A DNA stretch of 64,000 nucleotides from contig NZ_JYLH01000014.1 of the NCBI RefSeq assembly GCF_001439685.1, positions 1 to 64,000 on the forward strand. The letters are read 5' to 3'. The DNA comes from Pseudomonas libanensis. GTDB taxonomy: Bacteria; Pseudomonadota; Gammaproteobacteria; Pseudomonadales; Pseudomonadaceae. The first letter of the stretch is position 1. Every line of letters starts with the position of its first letter. Shown here one piece after another: positions 1 through 8,968 of this stretch. The notes under the pieces were generated by a model that saw only the letters and a list, made by a program, of their open reading frames with translations, searched no databases and was not told the origin of the DNA. The translations under genes and the position numbers were made by a program.

Positions 1-74
1 AACTCAGTAGTGAAACGATGCATCGCCGATGGTAGTGTGGGGTTTCCCCATGTGAGAGTAGGTCATCGTCAAGA
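1..74 (+). rRNA. rrf: 5S ribosomal RNA, 3' part
   Basis: The first 74 bases match the distal part of a gammaproteobacterial 5S rRNA: the AACTCAG...GTGAAACG segment, the GATGGTAGTGTGGGG helix with its GGTTTCCCCATGTGAGAGTAGG partner, and the closing GTCATCGTCAAG that pairs with the missing 5' end. The gene is cut by the left edge of the window, so an rRNA operon on the plus strand must lie just upstream. The exact 3' end (about 74) is inferred from the helix. Confidence 0.93.
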
Positions 75-84
75 TTAAATTCCG

Positions 85-116
85 AAACCCCAATTGCGAA
101 AGCAGTTGGGGTTTTG
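85..116 (+). terminator. Rho-independent terminator of the rRNA operon
   Basis: AAACCCCAATTGC and GCAGTTGGGGTTT form a stem with a GAAA tetraloop, followed by a T-rich tail. It begins about 10 bases after the 5S rRNA end, where the rRNA operon is expected to stop. Confidence 0.9.
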
Positions 117-258
117 TTTTGGGCGCTTGGAAAGTGTCCACGATGTCCCCGCACGCCTGACACTCTCTCCCATCCAGCCCCGACAAAATTGCACAGTTAT
201 TTCTGAACCAGACCACTAGAATAGCCACCTAACCATTTTTAGAGTCAGAGCCCTATCT

Positions 259-918
259 ATGCCCGATCCGGTTGATGCCGTTGAGGTGTCAGATTTACCA
301 CTGGACGACCTGGTGGCATGCCATGAGTGCGACTTGCTGATGCGCAAGCCAACACTCGCCCGCGGCGAAAAAGCCCAATGCCCGCGTTGTGGTTACGAGC
401 TGTACGCTCATCGCCACAATGTCGTCGAACGAAGCCTGGCCTTGGTGCTCGCAGCCCTACTGCTGTACGTCCCTGCGAACTTTCTGCCCATCATGCAGCT
501 CAATCTACTCGGACAGACCTCGCAGGACACTGTGTGGAGCGGCGTCGTCGGCCTGTTCGATTCCGGTATGCAAGGCGTTGCCGTGGTGGTGTTCCTGTGC
601 AGCATGGGCATTCCCTTGCTCAAGCTGCTCTGCCAATTAGCCGTATTGCTCAGCATTCGCTGGAAGATCGGCCGCAGTTATGGGCTGCTGCTGTACCGCA
701 TCTACCACCACATGAAGGATTGGGGGATGTTGGAGGTCTATTTGATGGGCGTGCTGGTGGCAATCGTAAAGCTCGCCGACATGGCCTCCATTACGGTCGG
801 CCTGGGCCTGGCCTGTTTCATCAGTCTATTAATGGTTCAAGTACTGCTGGAGGTGGTGATGTCGCCCCACCAGGTCTGGCGAGCACTGTCAGGAGAAGAT
901 GATCATGCGGGCGATTGA
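259..918 (+). CDS. pqiA: PqiA/LetA-family integral membrane protein, first copy
   Basis: 219-residue PqiA-domain protein. A cytoplasmic zinc ribbon is visible near the N-terminus, with CxxC pairs at residues 21/24 and 41/44 followed by GYEL. Four hydrophobic membrane segments follow. The family acts in the inner membrane with MCE proteins in moving lipids between the two membranes. E. coli LetA/PqiA carry two such modules in one chain. Here each module is a separate gene, and this one overlaps the second by 20 bases. An MCE protein follows in the same operon. The name reflects the paraquat-inducible E. coli gene; paraquat induction cannot be judged here. Confidence 0.88.
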   Translation: MPDPVDAVEVSDLPLDDLVACHECDLLMRKPTLARGEKAQCPRCGYELYAHRHNVVERSLALVLAALLLYVPANFLPIMQLNLLGQTSQDTVWSGVVGLFDSGMQGVAVVVFLCSMGIPLLKLLCQLAVLLSIRWKIGRSYGLLLYRIYHHMKDWGMLEVYLMGVLVAIVKLADMASITVGLGLACFISLLMVQVLLEVVMSPHQVWRALSGEDDHAGD

Positions 919-1528
919 TGCAGGCATTCTGGTGTGTACCGAATGCCATGAATTGAACAAGCAGGAAGCGGATGCCGACGAGCAGCTCTGCACCCGTTGC
1001 GGTGCGTTGATCCATGCTCGGCGTCCCAACAGCCTTACACGTACTTGGGCATTACTGGTGACCGCGGCGATTCTGTATATCCCCGCCAACCTGTTGCCAA
1101 TCATGACCGTGAACTCCCTCGGCCAAGGCGACCCCAGCACCATCATGTCGGGTGTCATCCAGCTGGTGCAGCACGGGATGTTTCCCATCGCCGCCGTGGT
1201 ATTCATCGCCAGTATCCTGGTGCCGACGTTCAAGTTGGTAGGCATCGGCCTGCTGCTGTTCTCGGTGCAGCGTCACCAACCGCTGTCCGCGCAACAACGC
1301 ATTGTGATGTACCGCTTTATCGAATTCATTGGCCGCTGGTCCATGCTGGATATCTTCGTGATCGCCATCCTGGTGGCGGTCGTTAACTTTGGGCGACTTG
1401 CCAGTGTCGAGGCCAATCTCGGTGCTGCAGCATTCGCCAGTGTGGTGATCTTGACGATGCTTGCCGCAGTAACTTTCGATCCCCGACTGATTTGGGATAA
1501 CACGGAGTCGGACGACGACCATGAGTGA
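899..1528 (+). CDS. pqiA: PqiA/LetA-family integral membrane protein, second copy
   Basis: 209-residue second PqiA-domain protein with its own zinc ribbon (Cys13/16 and Cys31/34) and about four membrane segments. It resembles the first copy throughout, including the ILYIPANLLPIM stretch that corresponds to LLYVPANFLPIM in copy one, so the pair looks like a split or unfused LetA. Start 899 lies inside the end of the first gene; ATG at 905 is an alternative. The 3' end overlaps the MCE gene by 8 bases. Tight overlaps on both sides argue for translational coupling and a stoichiometric membrane complex. Confidence 0.88.
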   Translation: MIMRAIDAGILVCTECHELNKQEADADEQLCTRCGALIHARRPNSLTRTWALLVTAAILYIPANLLPIMTVNSLGQGDPSTIMSGVIQLVQHGMFPIAAVVFIASILVPTFKLVGIGLLLFSVQRHQPLSAQQRIVMYRFIEFIGRWSMLDIFVIAILVAVVNFGRLASVEANLGAAAFASVVILTMLAAVTFDPRLIWDNTESDDDHE

Positions 1529-3824
1529 ATTGCCTAAAGCTAAAACCCGCCCAGCCTCCAATTGGTCGGCCATTTGGGTGTTGCCCCTGATTGCCCTGAT
1601 CATCGGCGGCTGGCTGGGATGGCGTGCCTATTCCCAGCAAGGCATCGAGATCCAGGTTCGCTTCGAGAGCGGCGAAGGTATCCAGGTCAACAAGACCGAA
1701 GTGGTCTACAAAGGCATGACCGTAGGCAAGGTCAAAGCCTTGGCCCTGGACGACGAGGGCAGCAATCGCGGGGTGATTGCTACCATCGAGATGAACAAGG
1801 ATGTCGAGCAATACCTCAAGACCAACACCCGCTTCTGGTTGGTCAAGCCCAGCGTCAGCCTGGCCGGCATTACCGGCCTGGAGACCCTGGTCTCGGGTAA
1901 CTACATCGCCGCCAGCCCGGGCGATGGCGAGCCCACGCGCAAATTCAAGGCACTTTCCGAAGAACCACCGTTATCCGATGCCAAGCCCGGCTTGCACCTG
2001 ACTCTCAAGGCCGACCGCCTGGGCTCGCTGAACCGCGGCAGCCCGGTGTTCTACAAGCAGATTCAGGTCGGCCAGGTCAAAAGCTACCTGTTGTCTGAAG
2101 ACCAGAGTACCGTCGAGATCAAGGTCTACATTGAGCCAACCTACGCCAACCTGGTGCGCAAACACACGCGCTTCTGGAACGCCAGCGGCATCAGTATCGA
2201 CGCCAATCTCTCCGGGGTGAAAGTGCGCAGCGAATCCCTCTCCAGCATTGTCGCCGGCGGTATCGCCTTCGCCACGCCGGAGAATCGCAAAGACAGCCCG
2301 CCCACCGACCCGAGCCTGCCGTTCCGCCTATACGAAGATTTCGATGCCGCCGCAGCGGGTATCAAGGTCAAGGTCAAACTCACCGACTTCGAAGGCCTGC
2401 AGGCCGGCCGGACTCCAGTCATGTACAAGGGCATCCAGGTGGGTAGCCTGAAAACCCTGAAGATCGACCCGGACCTGTCCAGTGCCAGCGCCGAGTTGAC
2501 CCTCGATCCATTGGCCGAAGACTACCTGGTCCAGGACACGCAATTCTGGGTGGTCAAGCCGTCCATCTCCCTGGCTGGTATCACTGGCCTGGAAGCACTG
2601 GTCAAAGGCAACTACATCGCCATCCGTCCGGGTGACAAAGGTACGCCACCGCAGCGTGAATACGTGGCCCGCGCCAAGGCACCGCCTTTGGACCTGCGCT
2701 CCCCAGGCTTGCATATGGTGTTGCTCACCGACAGCCTGGGCTCGCTGGATGTGGGCAGTCCAATCCTGTACAAGCAGGTCAAGGTCGGCTCGGTGCAGAG
2801 CTATCAGTTTTCACACAAGAAGAAGCAGCTGGTGATCGGTGTTCATATCGAGAAAGAATATGAAAGCCTGGTCAACGGCTCCACGCGTTTCTGGAATGCC
2901 AGCGGCGTTACCCTCACCGGCGGGCTTACCGGCGGCATCCAGGTCAAGAGTGAGTCCCTGGCTAGCCTGATGGCGGGTGGTATCGCTTTCGAAACGCCGG
3001 AACCGAATGTGCCGCTCAAACGCCGCATCCCGCGCTTCCGTCTGTTCGCTGACCGTGAGGCCGCCAACCAGCACGGGACCCAGGTGACCATCAAGGTCGA
3101 CCGCGCCGACGGCCTGAGCCCAGGCACGCCGATACGCTTCAAGGGCCTGGATGTGGGCAAGATCGAGAGCGTCGATCTCAGTGCCGACATGCAATCGGTG
3201 CTGCTCAAAGCGCGTATCACCCAAGTGGCCGACCGCATCGCTCGCACGGGCAGCCAATTCTGGGTGGTCAAGCCTGAACTGGGGCTGATGAAGACGGCTA
3301 ACCTGGAAACCCTGGTCACCGGCCAATACATCGAAGTGCAACCGGCGACGAAAAATGCCGGCCCGCAGAAGAGTTTTGTCGCCCTGGCCCAGCCACCTGA
3401 AGCAGTGCATCAGGAAGCGGGCCTGAGCCTGACACTCAGCGCCGCTCGCCGTGGTTCGTTGAAGGAAGGCGTGCCGGTCACCTACCGTGAAGTCACCGTG
3501 GGCAAAGTTACCGGCTATGAGTTGGGCCAAACCGCCGACCGTGTGCTGGTGCACATTCTGATCGAACCCAAATACGCGCCACTGGTACGCAGTGGCAGTC
3601 GCTTCTGGAACACCAGCGGCTTCGGGCTCGACTTCGGCTTGTTCAAGGGCGCGACCGTGCGTACCGAGTCCCTGGAGACGTTGGTAGCCGGCGGGATTGC
3701 CTTTGCCACGCCGGACGGTGAGCGCATGGGTAACCCGGCGCGACCGCAGCAGACGTTCCCGTTGTTCGACAAGTTTGAGGATGAATGGCTGACCTGGGCG
3801 CCTAAGATTCCATTGGGCAAGTAG
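1521..3824 (+). CDS. pqiB: MCE-family intermembrane lipid-transport protein, six MCE repeats
   Basis: 767 residues. A single N-terminal membrane helix (about residues 15-33) anchors a periplasmic chain of repeated MCE domains. Six repeats can be counted by the recurring core YKGMTVGKV, YKQIQVGQV, YKGIQVGSL, YKQVKVGSV, FKGLDVGKI, YREVTVGKV. E. coli PqiB has three and LetB (YebT) seven, so this is of the long tube-forming LetB type with one repeat fewer. MCE tubes span the periplasm and carry lipids between membranes. It is the last gene of the operon with the two PqiA proteins, and the terminator at 3956 closes the unit. Confidence 0.9.
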   Translation: MSELPKAKTRPASNWSAIWVLPLIALIIGGWLGWRAYSQQGIEIQVRFESGEGIQVNKTEVVYKGMTVGKVKALALDDEGSNRGVIATIEMNKDVEQYLKTNTRFWLVKPSVSLAGITGLETLVSGNYIAASPGDGEPTRKFKALSEEPPLSDAKPGLHLTLKADRLGSLNRGSPVFYKQIQVGQVKSYLLSEDQSTVEIKVYIEPTYANLVRKHTRFWNASGISIDANLSGVKVRSESLSSIVAGGIAFATPENRKDSPPTDPSLPFRLYEDFDAAAAGIKVKVKLTDFEGLQAGRTPVMYKGIQVGSLKTLKIDPDLSSASAELTLDPLAEDYLVQDTQFWVVKPSISLAGITGLEALVKGNYIAIRPGDKGTPPQREYVARAKAPPLDLRSPGLHMVLLTDSLGSLDVGSPILYKQVKVGSVQSYQFSHKKKQLVIGVHIEKEYESLVNGSTRFWNASGVTLTGGLTGGIQVKSESLASLMAGGIAFETPEPNVPLKRRIPRFRLFADREAANQHGTQVTIKVDRADGLSPGTPIRFKGLDVGKIESVDLSADMQSVLLKARITQVADRIARTGSQFWVVKPELGLMKTANLETLVTGQYIEVQPATKNAGPQKSFVALAQPPEAVHQEAGLSLTLSAARRGSLKEGVPVTYREVTVGKVTGYELGQTADRVLVHILIEPKYAPLVRSGSRFWNTSGFGLDFGLFKGATVRTESLETLVAGGIAFATPDGERMGNPARPQQTFPLFDKFEDEWLTWAPKIPLGK

Positions 3825-3837
3825 ACCGAGTTGCGGC

Positions 3838-3923
3838 TATCGCGGGCAAGCCCGGCTCCCACAGGGATATGCATTTTCAGCAAGTATGCATTCCAACTGT
3901 GGGAGCCGGGCTTGCCCGCGATG
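3838..3923. repeat. REP pair in inverted orientation (BIME-like)
   Basis: Two copies of a palindromic unit with core CGGGCAAGCCCGGCTCCCACA (left) and its reverse complement (right, from about 3897) face each other across about 30 bases that contain ATGCATT twice. This is the usual form of Pseudomonas REP doublets: it sits between convergent genes and encodes nothing. Confidence 0.85.
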
Positions 3924-3955
3924 AGGCCCACATACACACCACAAAACCCAAGCCG

Positions 3956-3990
3956 AAAAAGGCCGCGATCCATAAGATCGCGGCCTTTTT
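3956..3990. terminator. Bidirectional rho-independent terminator
   Basis: AAAAAGGCCGCGATC and GATCGCGGCCTTTTT form a perfect 15-bp stem around CATAA. A-tract and T-tract on the two sides let it work on both strands, ending the pqi operon (plus) and the mksFEB operon (minus). Confidence 0.93.
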
Positions 3991-4008
3991 GCATTTCAGC
4001 GCAACACG

Positions 4009-6849
4009 TCAGACCTCATCCAGCTCCGGCTCGTCCGCCTGCACATTCACCGTCGCCTTCACCACATCATGGCGACGGATGTACTTCCAGTCCGCCTCAT
4101 CGATGTAGATCCCGTTCGGCCCGCTGCCGCCTTCCAGGTCGATCGCCACCTGGGCGGACACCTGCGGCTTCACACTGGCCAGGATCGGCACGAAGCCCAG
4201 TTGCAGGCTGGTTTCCAGCAGTGCCGCCTGGTTCTTCTCGTCGATGTCCGCCGCTTCGTCGAGGTAGTAAGGCAGGCGCACACGACCGGCCTGATCGCGG
4301 TCCATCAGGTGCAACAACAAGTACATGTTGGTCAGCGCCTTGATGGTCATGGTGGTGCCGTTGGACGCAGCGCCGTCGATGTCGGTATGGATCACCGGCT
4401 GGCCGTGTACCTTGGTGATCTCGAACGCCAGTTCGAACAGATCCTTTAGGCCCAGTTGGTTATGGTTGGCAGCCACCAGGCGTGCCAGGTACTCCTTGGC
4501 CTCTTCGTTCTTGTTGTCCTGCTCGGCGCTCTGGCTGAGGTCGAACACCGACAGCGTCTCGCCTTCTTCATACTGGCCGGCACTGTGGATGATCTGGTCG
4601 ATATGCTTGAGGGCTTCCTTGTTCGGCGCCAGCACGATGCGGAAGCTTTGCAGGTTGGAGACCTGGCGCTTGTTGATCTCGCGGTTGAACAGCGCCAGCT
4701 GGTGTTCCAGGCTGTCGTAGTCGCTGCGGATATTGCGCAAGGTACGGGCGATGTCGGTGACCGCTGCACGGCGCGCCTTGCCGAGGGTCAGCGCCTCGTC
4801 GGTACGGTGCGCATAGGCGTTGATCAGCAGTTGCAGACGACGTTCGACGTCATCCTCACTGTCGAACTTGGCCACCCCCTTGAGGCGTACCTGGGCGTAC
4901 AGTGCTTCGATCTGGCCATCGGCGCGCAGCAAGCCCTGCCAGCTGTCCTGATAGTCATTGAGCAGCGGCAGCAGGTTGTCCATGGAATCGTCGACCGGGT
5001 CCATGAACGGTGTGCCAAACGGCAGGTCTGCCGGCAACAGTTGGCGACGACGCAGCGCGTCATCCAGCGTACGTTGCTTGGCTTCCATGTCGCCGATCTG
5101 GCGGCCGACCAATTGCAGCTTGGCCGACAGTTGCTGCACGCGCTCGGTAAACGCATCGCTGGAGCGCTTCAACTCGTCCTGAGCGGCTTCCATCTGCGCC
5201 AGTTGTTCGAGCTTCTCGCCTTCCTCGGCACTCAGGGTCTGGGTGCGGCGGAAGTCCTCCAGCGCCTTCTGCGCGTCCAGCACCTGCTGGTACAGCGCTT
5301 CGGTCTGGGTCTTGCTCGCTGCGCGGTCGGAAGCCACGGCCTGCTGGGTTTTCAGTTGCTTGAGTTCTTTTTCCAGGCGCTCTTTCTGGTCACGCAACGC
5401 GGCGCGATCCGCCAGGGCTTGCAAGGCCGGAGGCTCGATGTGCGAGATGTCGATGGACAGCCCCGGCACTTCAAAGCGCTCGCCCTTGAAGCCATCGAGG
5501 ATCTGTTCCAGGGATTTGACCCACTGGCCGTCCTCGTCCAGCGTGATGCCATGTTCACCTAGCGGCAGGCTGAACAACGAACTGTTGAACAGGCGCATCA
5601 GGCGCTCGACATCCTGCTGCGAGAATTCTTCGCGCAGCTTGGCGTAGCTGTTGTTGTCGGCGTGATCGAGCTGTTGCCTGACCGACTTCAAACGTTTTTC
5701 CAGGTCGCGCAGACGCTCGTCCAGATCTTCGGCGCTGAACTGCCGCGACTGCGCCAGGGCGCCCGCCAGTTCATCGTGAGCGTCCTTGGCCGCGAGCAAC
5801 TGTTGCTCCAGCACCTTGACGTCATTCACCAGCGCGAAGCGATGCTTGAGCACCGACAATTCGCCCAACCAGCGCTGGATGCCACTGATTTCCCGCTCCA
5901 GGCGCATCAGTTCCTGGGTGCCACCGCGCTGGTCGTTCTGCAGCGCATCCTGTTCGTTGCGGTAGTGTTCGGCCTGGATCGTCAGCTCTTCCTTGCGCGC
6001 ACTGGCGTAGTCCGACCAGGTGCCCAGCAATGAATCCAGCAGCGGCGACAGGCGATGCAGTTTGCCGCGCAAGGCGTCGCGTTGTTTCACACCATTGGCC
6101 AAGGCTTCAACCAGCGGGCCGGCAGCCACCAGCGAGTTGTAGTCCTGCTCCATGCGTCGCACATCGCGGAAGGCTTCTTCGCACGCTGCGATGTAGTCGA
6201 CACTGCCGGAACGCAGGCTGTGCTCGAAGGCATCAAGGAACAACTGCTTGAGCTTGGCCGCCGTGATTTCGCGCATGTGCAGCAGGTTGATAAACAGCGC
6301 ACGGAAGGTCTTCAGGCTCTGTTCGCTGGTGGAGCGCAGCGGGATCAGGGTCAGGTCCAGCGGGATCGACGTATGGCCGCCCACCAGCAAGCGCCGCAGT
6401 TCATCGGGCTTGAGTTCGTAGGCTTTGAGGCCCTCGCGCTCAAGGTTGGTGAACAATTCTTTCTGACGCAGGCAGGTGTCGTTTTTCTGGTAATGGGCCA
6501 AGTCCAGCTTGCCGGCATAGGCAAAGAACTGGTGACCGAAACCGCCGCCTGGCCCACGCCCGACCACGCCGATGACGTGCGGGCCGTGGGGCAGGGAGAC
6601 CTCCACCAGGATGTAGCTGGTGTCGGTGGCAAAGTAGAAGCGCCGCGATTGTTCCAGGGTGTACTTGCCGAAACTCATGTCCGACATGCGCGCCAGGATC
6701 GGGAACTGCAAGGCGTTGATCGAGGCGGATTTACCCAGGTTGTTCGCGCCATACACCGACAGCGGCTCTTCCAGCGGGAACAAGCCCAGGCTGTAGCCAG
6801 CGGTGTTCAATAGGGCGAAGCGGCGGATGCCGTAGCGTTCCTTACTCAT
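4009..6849 (-). CDS. mksB: Condensin subunit MksB (SMC-like ATPase)
   Basis: 946 residues, the size of Pseudomonas MksB. The N-terminal Walker A is GANNLGKS (residues 34-41). Long charged coiled coils fill roughly 250-750, with a hinge-like region near 430-500. The C-terminal head carries a Walker B-like LPYYLDEA near residue 860. MksB is the motor of the MksBEF chromosome condensin, paralogous in role to MukB. It overlaps mksE by 4 bases (ATGA) and is last in the operon. No TOPRIM nuclease gene (MksG/JetD) follows: the next gene is the convergent MCE gene beyond a strong terminator. The set therefore looks like a chromosome-organising condensin and not a complete Wadjet defence system. Confidence 0.93.
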   Translation of the reverse strand: MSKERYGIRRFALLNTAGYSLGLFPLEEPLSVYGANNLGKSASINALQFPILARMSDMSFGKYTLEQSRRFYFATDTSYILVEVSLPHGPHVIGVVGRGPGGGFGHQFFAYAGKLDLAHYQKNDTCLRQKELFTNLEREGLKAYELKPDELRRLLVGGHTSIPLDLTLIPLRSTSEQSLKTFRALFINLLHMREITAAKLKQLFLDAFEHSLRSGSVDYIAACEEAFRDVRRMEQDYNSLVAAGPLVEALANGVKQRDALRGKLHRLSPLLDSLLGTWSDYASARKEELTIQAEHYRNEQDALQNDQRGGTQELMRLEREISGIQRWLGELSVLKHRFALVNDVKVLEQQLLAAKDAHDELAGALAQSRQFSAEDLDERLRDLEKRLKSVRQQLDHADNNSYAKLREEFSQQDVERLMRLFNSSLFSLPLGEHGITLDEDGQWVKSLEQILDGFKGERFEVPGLSIDISHIEPPALQALADRAALRDQKERLEKELKQLKTQQAVASDRAASKTQTEALYQQVLDAQKALEDFRRTQTLSAEEGEKLEQLAQMEAAQDELKRSSDAFTERVQQLSAKLQLVGRQIGDMEAKQRTLDDALRRRQLLPADLPFGTPFMDPVDDSMDNLLPLLNDYQDSWQGLLRADGQIEALYAQVRLKGVAKFDSEDDVERRLQLLINAYAHRTDEALTLGKARRAAVTDIARTLRNIRSDYDSLEHQLALFNREINKRQVSNLQSFRIVLAPNKEALKHIDQIIHSAGQYEEGETLSVFDLSQSAEQDNKNEEAKEYLARLVAANHNQLGLKDLFELAFEITKVHGQPVIHTDIDGAASNGTTMTIKALTNMYLLLHLMDRDQAGRVRLPYYLDEAADIDEKNQAALLETSLQLGFVPILASVKPQVSAQVAIDLEGGSGPNGIYIDEADWKYIRRHDVVKATVNVQADEPELDEV

Positions 6850-7553
6850 GCGTCGGTCTCCTGTTCTTCGGCAATGGCACGGGCCAGGGCGTCTTCTTCG
6901 CTTTCCTCATTGAAGGCGCTCAGGTCCAGCGGGTCATCGGTCTCCAGCAGTTTTTCATCGCTGTCTTCGTCGATGATCACCGGCGCTGGCAACGGCAATA
7001 CGCTGTGCACGCTGGCCGCCAGGTCGCGGTCCTGCTGCACCGACAGGCACACGTCGAGGAAACGGTGCATCGGCGGCAGGAAGCGGTAGATGCCGTTGTC
7101 CTCGCTGGCAAAACCCAGTTGGGTCATGCGGCGCATGATTTTTTCTTCGAGTTCTTCCTGGGTCTGCACTTCGGCCTGGATAAACAGGTCGCGGTATTTT
7201 TCCAGCAGCGAAGGCAACTCATCACGGCCCAGGCTGCCGCCGTCGAGCACGGCAATCGGGTCGCGACCCTGGTCGGCCAGATGCTCGACGAGGATGAAGG
7301 TAAACAAGGCCAGGCGCTGGGCAGTTTTGTTGACCTGTGCGCTGGCAATGGCGGAATCCGGCACGAAGTAATAGAAACCGCGGGTATCGCACACCAGCTC
7401 GAAGCCCAAGGCCTTGAACAGCGTGCGGTATTGGTCCTGGAAGTTCGACAGTTGCGCGTACAGCTCCGGGTCACGGCGGCTGACGTGGTAACCCTTGAAC
7501 AGCTCGCGAAAGATCGGCGCCAGCTGGGACAGTTCGGATAGATCAAGATGCAT
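6846..7553 (-). CDS. mksE: Condensin subunit MksE
   Basis: 235 residues, mostly helical, matching the small winged-helix (KITE-type) MksE subunit that bridges the kleisin MksF and the MksB heads. The C-terminal 50 residues are very acidic (DEDSDEKLLETDDPLDL and onward). It overlaps mksF by 11 bases and mksB by 4, so the three genes are translationally coupled. The identification rests on size, order F-E-B and sequence similarity remembered from Pseudomonas. Confidence 0.9.
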   Translation of the reverse strand: MHLDLSELSQLAPIFRELFKGYHVSRRDPELYAQLSNFQDQYRTLFKALGFELVCDTRGFYYFVPDSAIASAQVNKTAQRLALFTFILVEHLADQGRDPIAVLDGGSLGRDELPSLLEKYRDLFIQAEVQTQEELEEKIMRRMTQLGFASEDNGIYRFLPPMHRFLDVCLSVQQDRDLAASVHSVLPLPAPVIIDEDSDEKLLETDDPLDLSAFNEESEEDALARAIAEEQETDA

Positions 7554-8820
7554 AAGGCGTGCTCGCAGAATTCTCGGTGGCGTCGCTGCCGGCCGGGAGC
7601 AGGGCGAAGGAGCGCAGGCTGACCTGGTGCTCGTGGGTGTGGTAATCGCGGCGTTCCAGGCGTTCGCGCTTGAAGCGTTTCTCCCGGGACAGGCGCGAAA
7701 ACCAGTACAGCAATTCGTCGGTGGCGCCGTCCGGTTCCTGCTCCAGCAGCCAGGTCATCAGGTCGGGCATAGGCAGTGCTTCCTCGCAGCGCTCGAGCAT
7801 TTCCTTGACCGTACGCGGCGCGCGCTGGGCTTCGCCCTTGTGGGATTTGTGCGCCTTGGGGAAACGCGCCGGTTTCGGCTCGAAATTCGCCAGGGCATAC
7901 ACATAAGCCTCGACCTGGCTGGCACTGCCCAGGAAGGTGCTTTGTGGCCGGGTAAACATCGGCATCGCAGCCTGCGGCACCGCGTCCAGGCCCTTGCGTC
8001 GGATCGCCGACAGAGCCAGCGCCGCGCCACGGGTCACGGCGTTGTGTCGGCGTGCTTCTTCGCGCAGCGGCAACAGCAGCTCCCGCGCATGGCGCAAGGT
8101 CAACTGGGCGCTGGTCTGCATTTCGAGGATGCGCGCGTGGGTGCGCAGCAGCATGTCGTCGTCCACCAGGTGGCCGAGACGCTGTTGCTCGGTAAGCATG
8201 CGCAGCAGCACGTTCTCGACCTTGCGCACACCTTGCTCGAAGGCGCCGTCGGCGTTCACCAGTTGGATCATCGGCTCGACGTATTCGTCCCAGGTCGCCA
8301 AGACCTCGGCGTAACGCTGGCGCAACGGAATCTGGCGGTCGCTGGTCTTGGCGCGGTCGGCCACGGCGGCGAGGGCCTGTTCGTCGTTGGCGAGCTTTTT
8401 CAGCACATCGCGCACGCGCATGTCCAGCAGGCGCAGTTGCCGCGCCAGGTCGTGGCCGTCGCGGATGTCGAAGGCGTCCTGGATATAACCGGCCAGGCGC
8501 TCCAGGTGGCGCAGGTAGGCTTCGATTTCCAGGCACAGGCCAAGCCGGTGTTCCTTGCGAAGATAAGCGAGGAAGTCGTGGATCTGCGCGTTGAGCTCGA
8601 AACGGTTCGGGCTCTTGGCCACAGGCACCAGGATATCCAGGCGAATCCACACGTCCAGCAGGCTGGTGATGTCCTGGGGCGTGCTGTCCAGTTGTTGGGC
8701 GGCCAATTGTGCGCGCAGCTCGGCAAGGCTCAGTGTGCCTTGGTCGAAGTGTTCGCACAGAGGCTCGAGTAAGGCCCAGTGTTCGGCGAGGGCGCGCAGG
8801 ACGCGCTTGGGTTCGATCAT
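7543..8820 (-). CDS. mksF: Condensin subunit MksF (kleisin)
   Basis: 425 residues, first gene of the mksFEB operon. The protein is helix-rich with an N-terminal winged-helix-like part and a long helical middle, as expected for a MukF/MksF kleisin that dimerises and links the SMC heads. ATG at 8820 is used; no strong Shine-Dalgarno is visible in front of it. The region upstream (8821-8968) is shared with a divergent gene and contains two perfect DnaA boxes, so replication-initiator binding could affect expression (inference). Confidence 0.9.
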   Translation of the reverse strand: MIEPKRVLRALAEHWALLEPLCEHFDQGTLSLAELRAQLAAQQLDSTPQDITSLLDVWIRLDILVPVAKSPNRFELNAQIHDFLAYLRKEHRLGLCLEIEAYLRHLERLAGYIQDAFDIRDGHDLARQLRLLDMRVRDVLKKLANDEQALAAVADRAKTSDRQIPLRQRYAEVLATWDEYVEPMIQLVNADGAFEQGVRKVENVLLRMLTEQQRLGHLVDDDMLLRTHARILEMQTSAQLTLRHARELLLPLREEARRHNAVTRGAALALSAIRRKGLDAVPQAAMPMFTRPQSTFLGSASQVEAYVYALANFEPKPARFPKAHKSHKGEAQRAPRTVKEMLERCEEALPMPDLMTWLLEQEPDGATDELLYWFSRLSREKRFKRERLERRDYHTHEHQVSLRSFALLPAGSDATENSASTPYAS

Positions 8821-8879
8821 GGGAATGGCCGGCTGGTTGGCGATTAAAAGTCGCGATTGTACTGCATCAGGCGCGGGAT

Positions 8880-8956
8880 TTATCCACAGCCGGTCAGTGC
8901 ACAGTGGGCGATTGTTACCGAACAGCGGTAGAATCCCCGCTCTTTACTTATCCACA
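8880..8956 (+). promoter_or_regulatory. Pair of consensus DnaA boxes in the mksF / tonB-like intergenic region
   Basis: TTATCCACA occurs at 8880-8888 and again at 8948-8956, same strand, 68 bases apart. Both match the strict DnaA 9-mer. They lie in the 148-base divergent region between mksF (starts 8820, minus) and the tonB-like gene (starts 8969, plus). Whether DnaA binds here is not shown by sequence alone. Confidence 0.55.
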
Positions 8957-8968
8957 AGTGGCCGAGCT

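Noticed and set aside
4..228. 74-codon minus-strand frame across the 5S rRNA end
   Set aside because: It is antisense to rRNA and the terminator.
4456..6813. Long plus-strand open frames (4456-5562, 6055-6813) across mksB
   Set aside because: They are antisense shadows of the MksB frame in high-GC sequence, rich in Arg, His and Gln, with no ribosome site or recognisable domain.
7124..8758. 544-codon minus-strand frame
   Set aside because: It is an alternative frame across mksE and mksF. Its composition is Arg/Pro/Ala-rich, typical of a shadow; the mksF and mksE frames carry the recognisable proteins.
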